A stretch of DNA of 64,000 nucleotides, taken from NCBI GenBank assembly GCA_037190485.1, contig JBBCJB010000044.1:5168-69167 (forward strand), in the 5' to 3' direction. Shown here one piece after another: positions 45,232 through 53,225 of the stretch (its first letter is position 1; every line of letters begins with the position of its first letter). The translations under genes and the position numbers were made by a program. The notes beneath the pieces were generated by a model, which saw nothing but the letters and a program-made list of their open reading frames with translations, was not told where the DNA came from and searched no databases. Source of the DNA: Parapedobacter sp037190485 (lineage in GTDB: Bacteria > Bacteroidota > Bacteroidia > Sphingobacteriales > Sphingobacteriaceae).

Positions 45232-45750
45232 ATGAAAGCGACGTTCGGTGGAGGATGCTTCTGGTGCACGGAAGTGATTTTCCAACAATTGAAGGGAGTG
45301 GACAGGGTGCAGCCTGGATACATGGGTGGGCAGCGCGCGAATCCAACGTATGAACAAGTCCGTTCAGGTGCCACTGGGCACGCCGAGGTCGTTCAAGTCG
45401 AGTACGATGGCGCTGAGTTGCCGTATCGCAGCCTGTTGGCGACCTTTTTCAAAACCCATGATCCGACAACGCTCAATCGGCAAGGGAATGACATCGGTTC
45501 GCAATATCGTTCGGTCATTTTTTATCACGATGACCAGCAACGCGCGGAAGCCGAGGCCTGGATCGGGGAACTGGAAGCGCAAGGCGTGTATGACGATCCG
45601 ATCGTGACTGCGGTGGCACCCGCCGACACATTTTACGTAGCGGAAGACTATCATCACGATTACTACAATAATAACCCGCAAAATCCGTACTGTGCAGCCG
45701 TAATTGCCCCCAAATTGCACAAATTTTTAAAAACAATGGACCATTCCTGA
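45232..45750 (+). CDS. msrA: Peptide methionine-(S)-S-oxide reductase
   Basis: The 172-residue MsrA has the catalytic motif GGGCFWCTE (Cys9 is the nucleophile, and Cys12 a possible partner), GYMGGQRANPTYEQV and the DPTTLNRQGND substrate-site block. It lacks a signal peptide, so it acts in the cytoplasm on the S-epimer of methionine sulfoxide, complementing the exported MsrB at 16388. The ATG at 45232 follows the asparaginase stop by 19 nt; co-transcription is likely. Confidence 0.95.
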   Translation: MKATFGGGCFWCTEVIFQQLKGVDRVQPGYMGGQRANPTYEQVRSGATGHAEVVQVEYDGAELPYRSLLATFFKTHDPTTLNRQGNDIGSQYRSVIFYHDDQQRAEAEAWIGELEAQGVYDDPIVTAVAPADTFYVAEDYHHDYYNNNPQNPYCAAVIAPKLHKFLKTMDHS

Positions 45751-45751
45751 T

Positions 45752-45779
45752 CTATTCTAGGATAGAAACTGTACTTTTG
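45752..45779 (+). promoter_or_regulatory. Promoter with adjacent palindrome upstream of the histidine kinase
   Basis: TACTTTTG at 45772-45779 matches the -7 consensus and lies 14 nt before the kinase ATG. At the -33 position there is no TTG but a 14-bp near-palindrome, CTATTCTAGGATAG (45752-45765). A regulator-dependent promoter is possible. Confidence 0.45.
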
Positions 45780-45793
45780 GGCAGGGTCTATCG

Positions 45794-48784
45794 ATGATAA
45801 ACACTAAGCCCATACCAGTTAGCCGGCTTCAACCGATTCGTTTGTTGCCAATCGTCGTGCTTATGTGGGGCGGTTGCTTTCAGCTCCGCGCCGAATCCTA
45901 CCACTTTTCGCAGATCGTTTCCGGCGTCGATCGACACCACGCCATGATCAGCAAGGCCACCAAAGACCCGTTCGGCATGATCTGGATGCTGTCCGGCAGT
46001 ACGATCTTTCGATACGACGGTGTCAATGTGACGCCATTTTCCAGGCTGTACGGCGATGCGTTGCCTTTTTATGAGGTCGACCAGCTCCATGCCGACCCGT
46101 GGGGTCACCTGTGGTTGAATACCCGTAACGGTATCGCAATCTTTGATCTGCATACCTGGAAATTCGTTTCGCATGGGCATCGATTGGCGGAATTCGTCGG
46201 ACAGCAACTGATTGCCTGTTTCAAATCATCGGATGGTTTTTTCGTTGCCGATAAGCGGGGGATGGCCTGGTCGATCGCCGCACGCGATGTACAGCTGCTG
46301 TTTCGATTCGACCCGTCCAACGTGGATCAACGGCGGCCGGTGGGCCGGATGTTGGTGGCGGATGCGGAATACGTTTGGTTTGCTTTCGACGACTGGCTGC
46401 ACCGGTGCGATCGCCATGGCCAGCACAAAACCCAGGTACGGTTCCCACCAGGCATGTTCAGCCGCATCGAAGACCTCTTGCCGGTTAGCGACGGCGTATT
46501 GGTGCGCGTGTATTCGCAGGGCTATTACGCCTGTACAGGGGAGACATTCACCTATTTGCCGAGAAGCGTTTTCCGAACCAACGATTTCACGAATTGGAAC
46601 CACTGGTCGTTTGAGGAAGAAGATAAAATCATCGCTTTCCATGAAGATCGTTACCTCGAGTTCAGTCGCGATACTGCCTTCCGGCTCTTGGCTACCGGAA
46701 GCCACCAGTTGGATCACCACATCCTGTACAAGCGACTGAACGGTTGGCAGCGGGAACAGGATGAGTGGCTCCTGTGCACCGACCAGGGTTTGTATAGCGT
46801 GTTCCCCACGCGCATTGAATTCGATTTCTACGATTCAGGAAGTGCCCGCGGGATGATCAAGCAGCAAGGCACGTACTACTTCGGCGGATACGGTTACTTG
46901 GACCGGATGGGGCACGGCCAGGTCTTGGAACGGTATACCGCCATGCCTGAAAACAACTACTATGCCTTTTTGGCGCTGTCGAGGGATACCGCCTGCATCG
47001 TGTTGGAAGGTGACTTCTTGGCGTACCTGATCAATGGACGTGTCGTGCCGGCCCGGATCGATGTGTCGCCGGCCACGCCCGAGAAATTTACAGGGATGGC
47101 CTATTGCGTTGCCCGCCAGTCTGCCGATACGTTGCTGGTGGGTACGTACAACGGCATCTGGAAGTATGCGCTATCCACAGGCGCGGTATCGCCGCTTGCC
47201 TGTGCCAACAGTGGGTTTTTCAGTCGCGGCATGCGCGTGCAATCGATCCGCTATCACGCTGGCGAGCTCTCATTCACGACCGATCAAGGTTATTTCACCT
47301 GGCAAGCGAGCCGTTTTCGCAAGGTCTACCCCACATCGGAAGCGAACCTGAATACCTATGCCCATGCCGTGCATGGCAACTCGGTCTACTTGGCCACCAA
47401 GGGGCAAGGCTTGGTCGTTTTGGACAAACTGGGGCACCTGACCTCGGCTATCGGCGTGGAGGGCGGCCTCGCCAGCGACATCGTCTACCAGCTGGCCTGG
47501 GTCGGTGACGCATTGTATCTGGGCACGCATGACGGGTTATCCGTTTTGAAGGGCGATCGGATATACAATTTTTTCCACACGGATGGCTTGCCGTTCGAGG
47601 AGTTCAATCATCAGGCCAGCTACTACGATGAAACGGCGGATCGATTGTTCATGGGCGGCGTAGGTGGATACATCGGTTTCAGGCCGTCGGCGGTATTTGC
47701 CCGTGCGGGCGACCCGCTTGGCGGCCCGCGGCTTTCGGGCTTCCGGATCGGCATGAAGTCTAATCGCTACGTCGACACCTATGCGCGCAGCCAACTGCGA
47801 GATACCATCCAGTTGCCCAAGGATGCCGTTTGGATATCGTTGGGTTTCGCGCAGCCGGAAAACCATCGGCAAGGATACCGCATGTTTTTCAGGATCGCGC
47901 CATTGATGGACGCCTATCAGGAAATGCCCGCGTCATCGCAGATCAACCTGTCGGGTATGTCTGCCGGCGACTACCGGCTATCCGTGAAAATCCAGGCAGC
48001 ATCCAGCGGTGACGAGGAGGCGGTGCGTACGTGGTTGATCCATAAGCCTCCCGTGTTCACGGAGACGCTGGCTTTTTACCTGTTGATCCTCATCGCTGTT
48101 GGCGGCATAACCAGTTATATCCTCTATGAGCGTGCGCGCAAGGCAAAGGGCGAGGATCGGTTGCGCAGACGCATATCCCGCGACCTCCACGACGAGGTCG
48201 GGGGCTTGCTGACCGGTATTTCCATGCAGACCGATCTGCTGCGCATCAAAACGGATTACGTCCATTCGCCCGCGGTCGATTCCATCGGTACCTATAGTCG
48301 TGAAGCCACGCAGATGATGGATGATATCATCTGGGCGGTCGATTCGCGGAACAACGTGCAGGGCAGTTTGGCCGATCGGATGAAATTGCTGGCCACGCAA
48401 TTGTTGGAACCCCTAGAGGTGGTCATCACGTTTGACGTCGACCAGCGGGAAGACCGCAAGATCCCGCAACTCGTCCGCCAGAACCTGTACCTTATTTTCA
48501 AGGAGGCCATCCATAACATTTGCAAGCATGCCCATGCAAAGACGGTGCATATCCGGCTGCACCATACCGGCCGGCGACTGGAATTGACCATCTGGGACGA
48601 CGGCGTTGCGGAAGCGCAGGTCACCCAGGCCGAACGGCGGAAAGGCTACGGACAGCGGAATATGCAACTGCGCGCCACGCAGATCCGCGCCACGTTCACC
48701 TCGGGCCGCACCGAAACAGGTTACGAAGTATCCGTGGTCGTCCCGTTGCACAGGGCCCGGTTTTGGAACTGGTTTCGTGATTAA
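45794..48784 (+). CDS. Two-component sensor histidine kinase with periplasmic beta-propeller domain
   Basis: The 996-residue protein has a signal region, a large periplasmic part with two-component propeller-like repeats (for example DPFGMIWMLSGSTIFRYDG, DPWGHLWLNTRNGIAIFD), a Y_Y_Y-type domain near residues 670-745, one membrane helix (about 754-778) and a HisKA_3 dimerisation domain with the phospho-acceptor in RDLHDEVGG (His799). The HATPase domain has an N-box (EAIHNICKHAHA) and G-boxes (WDDG, GYGQRNM). HisKA_3 kinases pair with LuxR/NarL-type regulators, two of which lie just downstream. Unlike hybrid SusR-like kinases it lacks a fused regulator. Confidence 0.92.
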   Translation: MINTKPIPVSRLQPIRLLPIVVLMWGGCFQLRAESYHFSQIVSGVDRHHAMISKATKDPFGMIWMLSGSTIFRYDGVNVTPFSRLYGDALPFYEVDQLHADPWGHLWLNTRNGIAIFDLHTWKFVSHGHRLAEFVGQQLIACFKSSDGFFVADKRGMAWSIAARDVQLLFRFDPSNVDQRRPVGRMLVADAEYVWFAFDDWLHRCDRHGQHKTQVRFPPGMFSRIEDLLPVSDGVLVRVYSQGYYACTGETFTYLPRSVFRTNDFTNWNHWSFEEEDKIIAFHEDRYLEFSRDTAFRLLATGSHQLDHHILYKRLNGWQREQDEWLLCTDQGLYSVFPTRIEFDFYDSGSARGMIKQQGTYYFGGYGYLDRMGHGQVLERYTAMPENNYYAFLALSRDTACIVLEGDFLAYLINGRVVPARIDVSPATPEKFTGMAYCVARQSADTLLVGTYNGIWKYALSTGAVSPLACANSGFFSRGMRVQSIRYHAGELSFTTDQGYFTWQASRFRKVYPTSEANLNTYAHAVHGNSVYLATKGQGLVVLDKLGHLTSAIGVEGGLASDIVYQLAWVGDALYLGTHDGLSVLKGDRIYNFFHTDGLPFEEFNHQASYYDETADRLFMGGVGGYIGFRPSAVFARAGDPLGGPRLSGFRIGMKSNRYVDTYARSQLRDTIQLPKDAVWISLGFAQPENHRQGYRMFFRIAPLMDAYQEMPASSQINLSGMSAGDYRLSVKIQAASSGDEEAVRTWLIHKPPVFTETLAFYLLILIAVGGITSYILYERARKAKGEDRLRRRISRDLHDEVGGLLTGISMQTDLLRIKTDYVHSPAVDSIGTYSREATQMMDDIIWAVDSRNNVQGSLADRMKLLATQLLEPLEVVITFDVDQREDRKIPQLVRQNLYLIFKEAIHNICKHAHAKTVHIRLHHTGRRLELTIWDDGVAEAQVTQAERRKGYGQRNMQLRATQIRATFTSGRTETGYEVSVVVPLHRARFWNWFRD

Positions 48785-48795
48785 GGGCGTTGGCT

Positions 48796-49548
48796 ATGCA
48801 TGACTTGGTGGTCGGTTTAGCGATTTTGGGGATAGCGTTCAGTGCATTGGGCATCATCCTGCGGATTGTGGACAAGCGCTTTCGCAAGGATGTCGCCGAC
48901 ACACTGCTGAATGTGGCGCTTTTTGCCATCATGTGGCATGTCTTCATTTATTTGATGATCTTGACCGGCCATATCCAGCACCTTCCTAACCTATATAACA
49001 AAGGCATTCCGCTATATTACCTCATCGCTCCGTGCCTGTACCTATACGTCCGGTATCGGCTTCACCCCCCGAAGCGGCTTCCCGCGCGGATATACCTGCA
49101 CGCCTTCCCGTTCGCGTTCGGGGTAGTGGATATCCTTCCCTATGCATTCGCCAGCTCGGTCGAAAAAGAAGCGCTCATGCATCGTTTGGTCGATAACATC
49201 AGCACGGGCTTCGAACACGAATACGGTTTCGTCCCGCAGCATTGGCATTACATCATCAAGCTGTCGCTGGCCTTCGTGTACCTGATGCTGCAATGGCGTA
49301 CGTTGTTCAGGCTGGATCGTGAAGAGGCCGGTACCCCGGGAAGGGTCGTCACGGAGCTCTATTCGTTTACTTCGCTATACACGTTGTTCCTTGTGTTGCA
49401 GGTTGGCATGGTGTTCAATATCGTCTTCAATCGCGTCCAGTCCACGTACATCCTCCAAGATTCGGCACAGCTCATTTGGGTCAGCTGCGCGTACCTCGTG
49501 TTCAGCGCCTGGATTTGCTTGGGGCCACTATTGCGTCGAACGAAATGA
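48796..49548 (+). CDS. Orphan seven-helix membrane protein in a two-component locus
   Basis: The protein of about 250 residues has seven predicted membrane helices and no soluble output domain. It resembles the membrane sensor module that in Bacteroidota is often fused to an AraC-type DNA-binding domain, but none follows here. The ATG at 48796 (11 nt after the kinase stop) is preferred over an in-frame TTG at 48790. Its position between kinase and response regulators suggests a sensory or accessory role, which is inference. Confidence 0.7.
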   Translation: MHDLVVGLAILGIAFSALGIILRIVDKRFRKDVADTLLNVALFAIMWHVFIYLMILTGHIQHLPNLYNKGIPLYYLIAPCLYLYVRYRLHPPKRLPARIYLHAFPFAFGVVDILPYAFASSVEKEALMHRLVDNISTGFEHEYGFVPQHWHYIIKLSLAFVYLMLQWRTLFRLDREEAGTPGRVVTELYSFTSLYTLFLVLQVGMVFNIVFNRVQSTYILQDSAQLIWVSCAYLVFSAWICLGPLLRRTK

Positions 49549-49566
49549 CCAAGATATTTTAAAAAA

Positions 49567-49586
49567 CCACCCCAAACGGGTAGTGG
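49567..49586 (+). promoter_or_regulatory. Dyad operator, response regulator 1
   Basis: CCACCCC, AAAC and GGGTAGTGG form an interrupted dyad preceded by an A-tract. The left half begins 39 nt before the -7 box at 49606, occupying the -33 region. A matching dyad precedes the second regulator gene. Confidence 0.5.
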
Positions 49587-49605
49587 TACCGATATGAAAA
49601 AGCAC

Positions 49606-49613
49606 TATGTTTG
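49606..49613 (+). promoter_or_regulatory. Promoter -7 box, response regulator 1 (TATGTTTG)
   Basis: Exact TAnnTTTG match 57 nt upstream of the start codon. No TTG is found at the -33 distance, where the dyad lies. Confidence 0.55.
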
Positions 49614-49670
49614 TAAACATCTTTGAAAAAATACCGTTCCTAAAACAGAAGGGATAATTTTACGCTACGT

Positions 49671-50303
49671 ATGAAAAATGATCGTTACCAACTGGTAATC
49701 ATTGAGGACAATTTAGTGGTGCTGAGTGCGTTGAAGGGCTATTTCGGCGCATCGCCCAATTTTGAACTGCTGTTCACGGCAACGTCGACCGAGGAATTCA
49801 TCAGTACATGGAAGGAACAACGCATCGACGTGATCCTCTGTGACATCGGCCTGCCGGGTAAGTCGGGTATCGAGGCCACCTGGTACATCAAGCGGAAATC
49901 GCACCTCACGCAGGTGGTCATGTTTACCGTATTCGAGGATCGGGATACCATCTTCCAGGCGTTGTGCGCGGGTGCCTCCGGATACCTCCTCAAGGATACG
50001 CCCCTGCCCAAAACCGAGGAGCAGCTCCTGGAAGTGATGCAGGGTGGGTCGGTCATGAGCCCGCAGGTGGCCCGGATGGTCATCGGCTATTTCAATCCGG
50101 TATTGGAAAAAAAGGACGCCAAGGACGCCGATCGGCTTACCCAACGCGAGATCGAGATCATTTCGATGCTGCAACACGGGTCGTCTTACAAGACAGTAGC
50201 CGAAAAGCTCTTCATCAGCGTGGATACCGTCAAATTCCACATCCGGAATATCTACAGCAAGCTCCAGATCAATTCGCGTTCGGAATTGATCAATAAATAT
50301 TGA
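49671..50303 (+). CDS. LuxR/NarL-type response regulator, first of a tandem pair
   Basis: This 210-residue regulator has a receiver domain with phospho-acceptor Asp58 (LCDIGLPGKSG), acidic pocket IIEDN and Lys in YLLKDT. A GerE-type helix-turn-helix follows (LTQREIEIISML, then SVDTVKFHIRNIYSKLQINSR). It is probably activated by the upstream HisKA_3 kinase. Its recognition helix is identical to that of the next gene, so both should bind the same DNA site. Confidence 0.95.
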   Translation: MKNDRYQLVIIEDNLVVLSALKGYFGASPNFELLFTATSTEEFISTWKEQRIDVILCDIGLPGKSGIEATWYIKRKSHLTQVVMFTVFEDRDTIFQALCAGASGYLLKDTPLPKTEEQLLEVMQGGSVMSPQVARMVIGYFNPVLEKKDAKDADRLTQREIEIISMLQHGSSYKTVAEKLFISVDTVKFHIRNIYSKLQINSRSELINKY

Positions 50304-50311
50304 TTGAAAAA

Positions 50312-50327
50312 CCACCCTTTCGGGTGG
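50312..50327 (+). promoter_or_regulatory. Dyad operator, response regulator 2
   Basis: CCACCC, TTTC and GGGTGG form a perfect 6-bp stem. The left half begins 38 nt before the -7 box at 50350, almost the same spacing as for the first regulator. The stem lies 8 nt past the stop of regulator 1 but has no T-run after it, so it is not a simple terminator on this strand. Confidence 0.5.
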
Positions 50328-50349
50328 GGAAAAGCTGGTCGCCAAGCCT

Positions 50350-50357
50350 TATTTTTG
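50350..50357 (+). promoter_or_regulatory. Promoter -7 box, response regulator 2 (TATTTTTG)
   Basis: Exact TAnnTTTG match 13 nt upstream of the start codon. As for the first regulator, no -33 TTG is present. Confidence 0.55.
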
Positions 50358-50370
50358 TCGTCATCTAGCT

Positions 50371-51015
50371 ATGGGGTCAAAGAGATACAACCTGGCAATC
50401 GTCGAAGATCAGCGCGTTATCCTGGATTCGCTGATCGATTTTTTCGGTGCATCCGGCCACTTCGACTTGTTGTTCACCGCGTGTTCGTCCGAAGAGTTTT
50501 TCGAGTTGTGGAAAGAGCAGCGGATCGATCTGTTGCTGTGCGACATCGGCCTGCCCGGTAAATCCGGCATCGAGATCACGTGGTCCGTCAAACGCAGATC
50601 GTCGTCGACCCAAGTGGTCATGTTCACGGTGTTTGACGATAAAGAGGCTATCTTCCAGGCCCTGTGCGCCGGTGCGTCGGGATACCTGCTCAAGAACACC
50701 GCTTTGCCGCAGGTGGAAGAGCGCCTGTTGGAGGTGCTCGAAGGCGGTTCGGTGATGAGTCCGCATGTGGCCCGCATGGTCATCGGCCATTTCAACCCAC
50801 ACCTCGACAACGATAGCGCGGCCGACGCCGAGCGGCTCACCCCGCGCGAGATCGAAATCGTGTCGATGTTGCAGAAGGGTGATGCCTACAAGCTGGTGGC
50901 GGATAAGTTCTGCATCAGCGTAGATACGGTGAAGTTCCATATCCGCAACATCTATGGCAAACTTCAGATCAATAGTCGAGCTGAATTGATCAACAAATAC
51001 AAGCGGATCCGTTAG
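50371..51015 (+). CDS. LuxR/NarL-type response regulator, second of a tandem pair
   Basis: The 214-residue paralog of the preceding gene has Asp58 (LCDIGLPGKSG), acidic pocket IVEDQ, a Lys in YLLKNT and an HTH that is nearly identical through SVDTVKFHIRNIYGKLQINSR. Differences are concentrated in the receiver's early helices and the linker. It probably arose by tandem duplication together with its promoter dyad. It may respond to the same kinase or compete with its twin. Confidence 0.95.
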   Translation: MGSKRYNLAIVEDQRVILDSLIDFFGASGHFDLLFTACSSEEFFELWKEQRIDLLLCDIGLPGKSGIEITWSVKRRSSSTQVVMFTVFDDKEAIFQALCAGASGYLLKNTALPQVEERLLEVLEGGSVMSPHVARMVIGHFNPHLDNDSAADAERLTPREIEIVSMLQKGDAYKLVADKFCISVDTVKFHIRNIYGKLQINSRAELINKYKRIR

Positions 51016-51022
51016 GAAGGAT

Positions 51023-51105
51023 CGCACGCATTCCGGTACAGCGCCAGAAACCCCATGTTGCGGAGGTAGAACGCGACGCTGGCGACTGTACCGGAATGCG
51101 GTGCG
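51023..51105. repeat. Long imperfect inverted repeat (25-bp arms)
   Basis: Arms 51023-51047 and 51079-51105 pair over 25 bp with two single-base bulges (at 51085 and 51101) around a 31-nt loop. The core is GCATTCCGGTACAG. It starts 8 nt after the second response regulator and lies between convergent genes. No T-tract adjoins it. It could be a REP/MITE-like element or a large bidirectional terminator. The rest of 51106-51189 is featureless. Confidence 0.7.
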
Positions 51106-51189
51106 TTCATCGGGTTGGTTTGCCGATGGTGAGCCGCGTATTCCTTTGGGTCAATAAATGTCCGCCCAATTGGTAGGGGGAAATGAGGC

Positions 51190-51768
51190 CTATTTGGTAG
51201 ATTCGAACGTTGTTCCCGACACTTCCAGCGCCTCAAGGATAAAACGGCACCGTTCATCGATGGGGAGCTTCGGCATGATTGTTACCCGGTAGCCCAACGT
51301 GCCGTATACCTGCACCAACTGCTCGTATGTGGCTTTCGCCTCATTGAAATCCTGTTTGCGTTCGCCGTCGTTGCGATAGATTTCCTCCCAGGGCGGCGTG
51401 GCGAAGACCTGGTCGTGATAACGGCACCGCTCGGCCTCCCTCCACATCCCATCCGGGATAGGAAGTGCGCACAATTTCAGGTAACCGATCACGTCCGGGA
51501 TGCCCCGGTCGAAGAACGTGTATGCATCCCGGCCGCGAGCGGAGTCGTAATCGGCCATGGCGCGGACGAACATTGCTTCGGCATACCCACGGCGATCTGC
51601 CCATGGCAATTTGTCGCCGCCGCGCTCCAATTCCGATCGGATGATATCCCGACCGGACTCGACTACGCAAGGATAGCCGTATTCACGAAGTCGGTCGATG
51701 ATGGCCGTCTTGCCCATTCCGGGGCCACCCGTGATGATGATTGCTTTTTCATTCGTGACGATATCCAT
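51190..51768 (-). CDS. P-loop ATPase/kinase-like protein (AAA_28 type)
   Basis: The 192-residue protein begins with a Walker A loop (IIITGGPGMGKTAIIDRL) and has FFDRGIPDVIGYL as a Walker-B-like/DRG segment, as in small NTPases related to nucleotide kinases. The C-terminus carries LPIDERCRFILEAL, common to this family. Function is unknown; a nucleotide- or RNA-repair-like phosphotransfer role is only a possibility. It stands alone at the edge of the decayed region. Confidence 0.8.
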   Translation of the reverse strand: MDIVTNEKAIIITGGPGMGKTAIIDRLREYGYPCVVESGRDIIRSELERGGDKLPWADRRGYAEAMFVRAMADYDSARGRDAYTFFDRGIPDVIGYLKLCALPIPDGMWREAERCRYHDQVFATPPWEEIYRNDGERKQDFNEAKATYEQLVQVYGTLGYRVTIMPKLPIDERCRFILEALEVSGTTFESTK

Positions 51769-51958
51769 GTTGTCTTGATGCGATTGTCAGTGGCTTTTTT
51801 CTTGCTCATTCTTCTTTTTCCTCGGCAACCTTCAACTCCACCAGTCGTGCGTCTATCAGCTACTGACTTTTGAGTAATTGTCCTTGTCAACGTCTAACTT
51901 CTTCATTTCAACCAACTCCCCAATACCCCTCCCAGCACTTCAGATTTGCCGTCGATGT

Positions 51959-52459
51959 TCATTCCGCTGCAGATTCTTCCAGCTCCGTGCTTACGTCCCG
52001 GCGCCAATATTTCAAGATACCGTCCACGCGCTCTTTGTCCAGCAGCATCACCTCGCTGCTGTACAATACCTTCAGGCACTTTTCCAGTTCGCTGGCGCGG
52101 AACGCGATTTCGGTTTCTGCGTTGAGCCTGTTGAAGATTTCCAAGCCATTCCGCTGCACGTCGAAATAGCCATCCCCGATCCATGCCTCCAAAAGCGCCA
52201 ATAGCGTCCGGTTGGTTTTCCGTGTGCTGCCCTTCGGCGCATTTTGCTTCTTCCAGATGGTGCACGTGCCTTCGCCGGTACTTGCGTAGGTGATGTGGGA
52301 GAAACCTTTGTAGCCGTCTTTGATTTGTTTGGTATAGTGGAGCTGGATGCTGCCGGGAGACGTGTCGTTGGGGATGAGGTCGCGGTGCGTGCACTTCAGG
52401 ATAAACGGGAGTAGGTCCAATTGGTCTTCGGTGAAGCGGTTCTTGTCGCCCGGTTTGAG
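51959..52459 (-). pseudogene. 5'-truncated second copy of the HTH-type gene at 55554
   Basis: From about 51979 to 52459 the DNA is nearly identical to 55619-56098. The encoded segment differs from the intact protein at about ten positions over some 140 residues by my count. Homology stops abruptly after CCCGGTTTGA at 52459; upstream in frame there is a TGA within three codons, and no ATG remains. The N-terminal 70-95 residues are missing, including the putative DNA-binding part. This is a duplicated and broken copy, not an expressed gene. 51769-51958 holds nothing recognised. Confidence 0.8.
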
Positions 52460-52480
52460 GTGTCAAGTACATAATACATG

Positions 52481-52705
52481 CTACATGTAGTCTTTCAGGT
52501 CATCCAACGGTTCGTTGAAGTCTGCAGGAAGTTTGATTTTCCCTTCCAGCAGCCCCATGGTCACTTTTCTTTTAAGGTTGTTGGCTTCATCCTGCTCCTG
52601 CCCCGTCAGGAAGGTAATCACCACCTCGGCCTTGGATTTCACGGGAGGTTCTTCGGTAAATGTGATTTTACCGTTTTCATAAATGCCCTTTATCGCAGCG
52701 TACAT
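52481..52705 (-). CDS. Small antitoxin-like protein without a toxin partner
   Basis: The 74-residue protein starts MYAAIKGIYENGKITFTEEPP, a beta-rich fold typical of small Bacteroidota antitoxins, and ends GKIKLPADFNEPLDDLKDYM, the DUF2281-like tail that normally precedes a PIN-domain toxin gene. Directly downstream lies the break of the duplicated pseudogene at 52459, so the expected toxin has apparently been lost. Whether the orphan is still expressed is unknown. Confidence 0.7.
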   Translation of the reverse strand: MYAAIKGIYENGKITFTEEPPVKSKAEVVITFLTGQEQDEANNLKRKVTMGLLEGKIKLPADFNEPLDDLKDYM

Positions 52706-52759
52706 GTTTTAACTCAGATAAGTATTTTATGTCAAAATAATCGCGAGACACGCTTTACT

Positions 52760-52969
52760 TTATAGTTGTGGGATTGCAAGCCTTGAATCGTCCAACGGCT
52801 CGTCAAAATCAGCACTCATCTTGATTTTTCCTTTAGCACTTCCGAATTTGCCCGGCTTAGCGGAAACGGGTTTGGACTTGCTCAATAGGAACTCCACGAA
52901 ATCATTGACCTCCTTTTTCAAATCGGGTGGTAAAGATTCAAATTTACTGTGTAATGCCAACTGTCCCAT
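52760..52969 (-). pseudogene. Frameshifted DUF2281-type antitoxin
   Basis: The frame starts well (FESLPPDLKKEVNDFVEFLLSK, then FGSAKGKIKMSADFDEPLDD) and should end in a DFKDYM-type tail. A missing T after GACGAT turns Asp-Phe-Lys into Asp-Ser-Arg and gives the odd end DDSRLAIPQL. Restoring one T yields DDFKACNP, which also degenerates, so the 3' end has been lost as well. No toxin gene follows. An intact promoter remains upstream. Confidence 0.65.
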
Positions 52970-52973
52970 ATCA

Positions 52974-53004
52974 CAAACATAGTGGTTTGGACTTGCTCAT
53001 GCAA
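52974..53004 (-). promoter_or_regulatory. Promoter directly abutting the antitoxin remnant
   Basis: On the minus strand, TTTG (from 53005) and TATGTTTG (52981-52974) are 20 nt apart. The -7 box ends 4 nt before the ATG at 52969, so the transcript would be leaderless or nearly so. Confidence 0.5.
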
Positions 53005-53086
53005 AAAAGGTTTGTTGCAATTTCTCATCCGCCTACCCGCAACACGTTCAGCCCCGCTTCGCTCGTGTCATATTTCTGCTTGGGGT

Positions 53087-53197
53087 TCAAAAACCCATTC
53101 TCCGTATCAGGTTGGCCAGCCGTTCGTTGCGAGACATATAGGCATCGATAAAGCGTTCAGGGGTAACCAGCGGTGGTGCGGGGTTAATAAAATCCAG
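53087..53197 (-). pseudogene. Fragment of an AlbA_2/HATPase_c_4-type ATP-binding protein
   Basis: The minus strand encodes about 37 residues, LLLDFINPAPPLVTPERFID then SRNERLANLIRRMGF, resembling the region of AlbA_2/RecG-like ATP-binding proteins that precedes the EERGSG motif. A stop follows directly and nothing upstream extends it. It is a remnant only. The flanking 52970-53225 has no intact gene. Confidence 0.45.
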
Positions 53198-53225
53198 TAG
53201 CAAGCAAAAAAGGTGGGGGGCCGGG

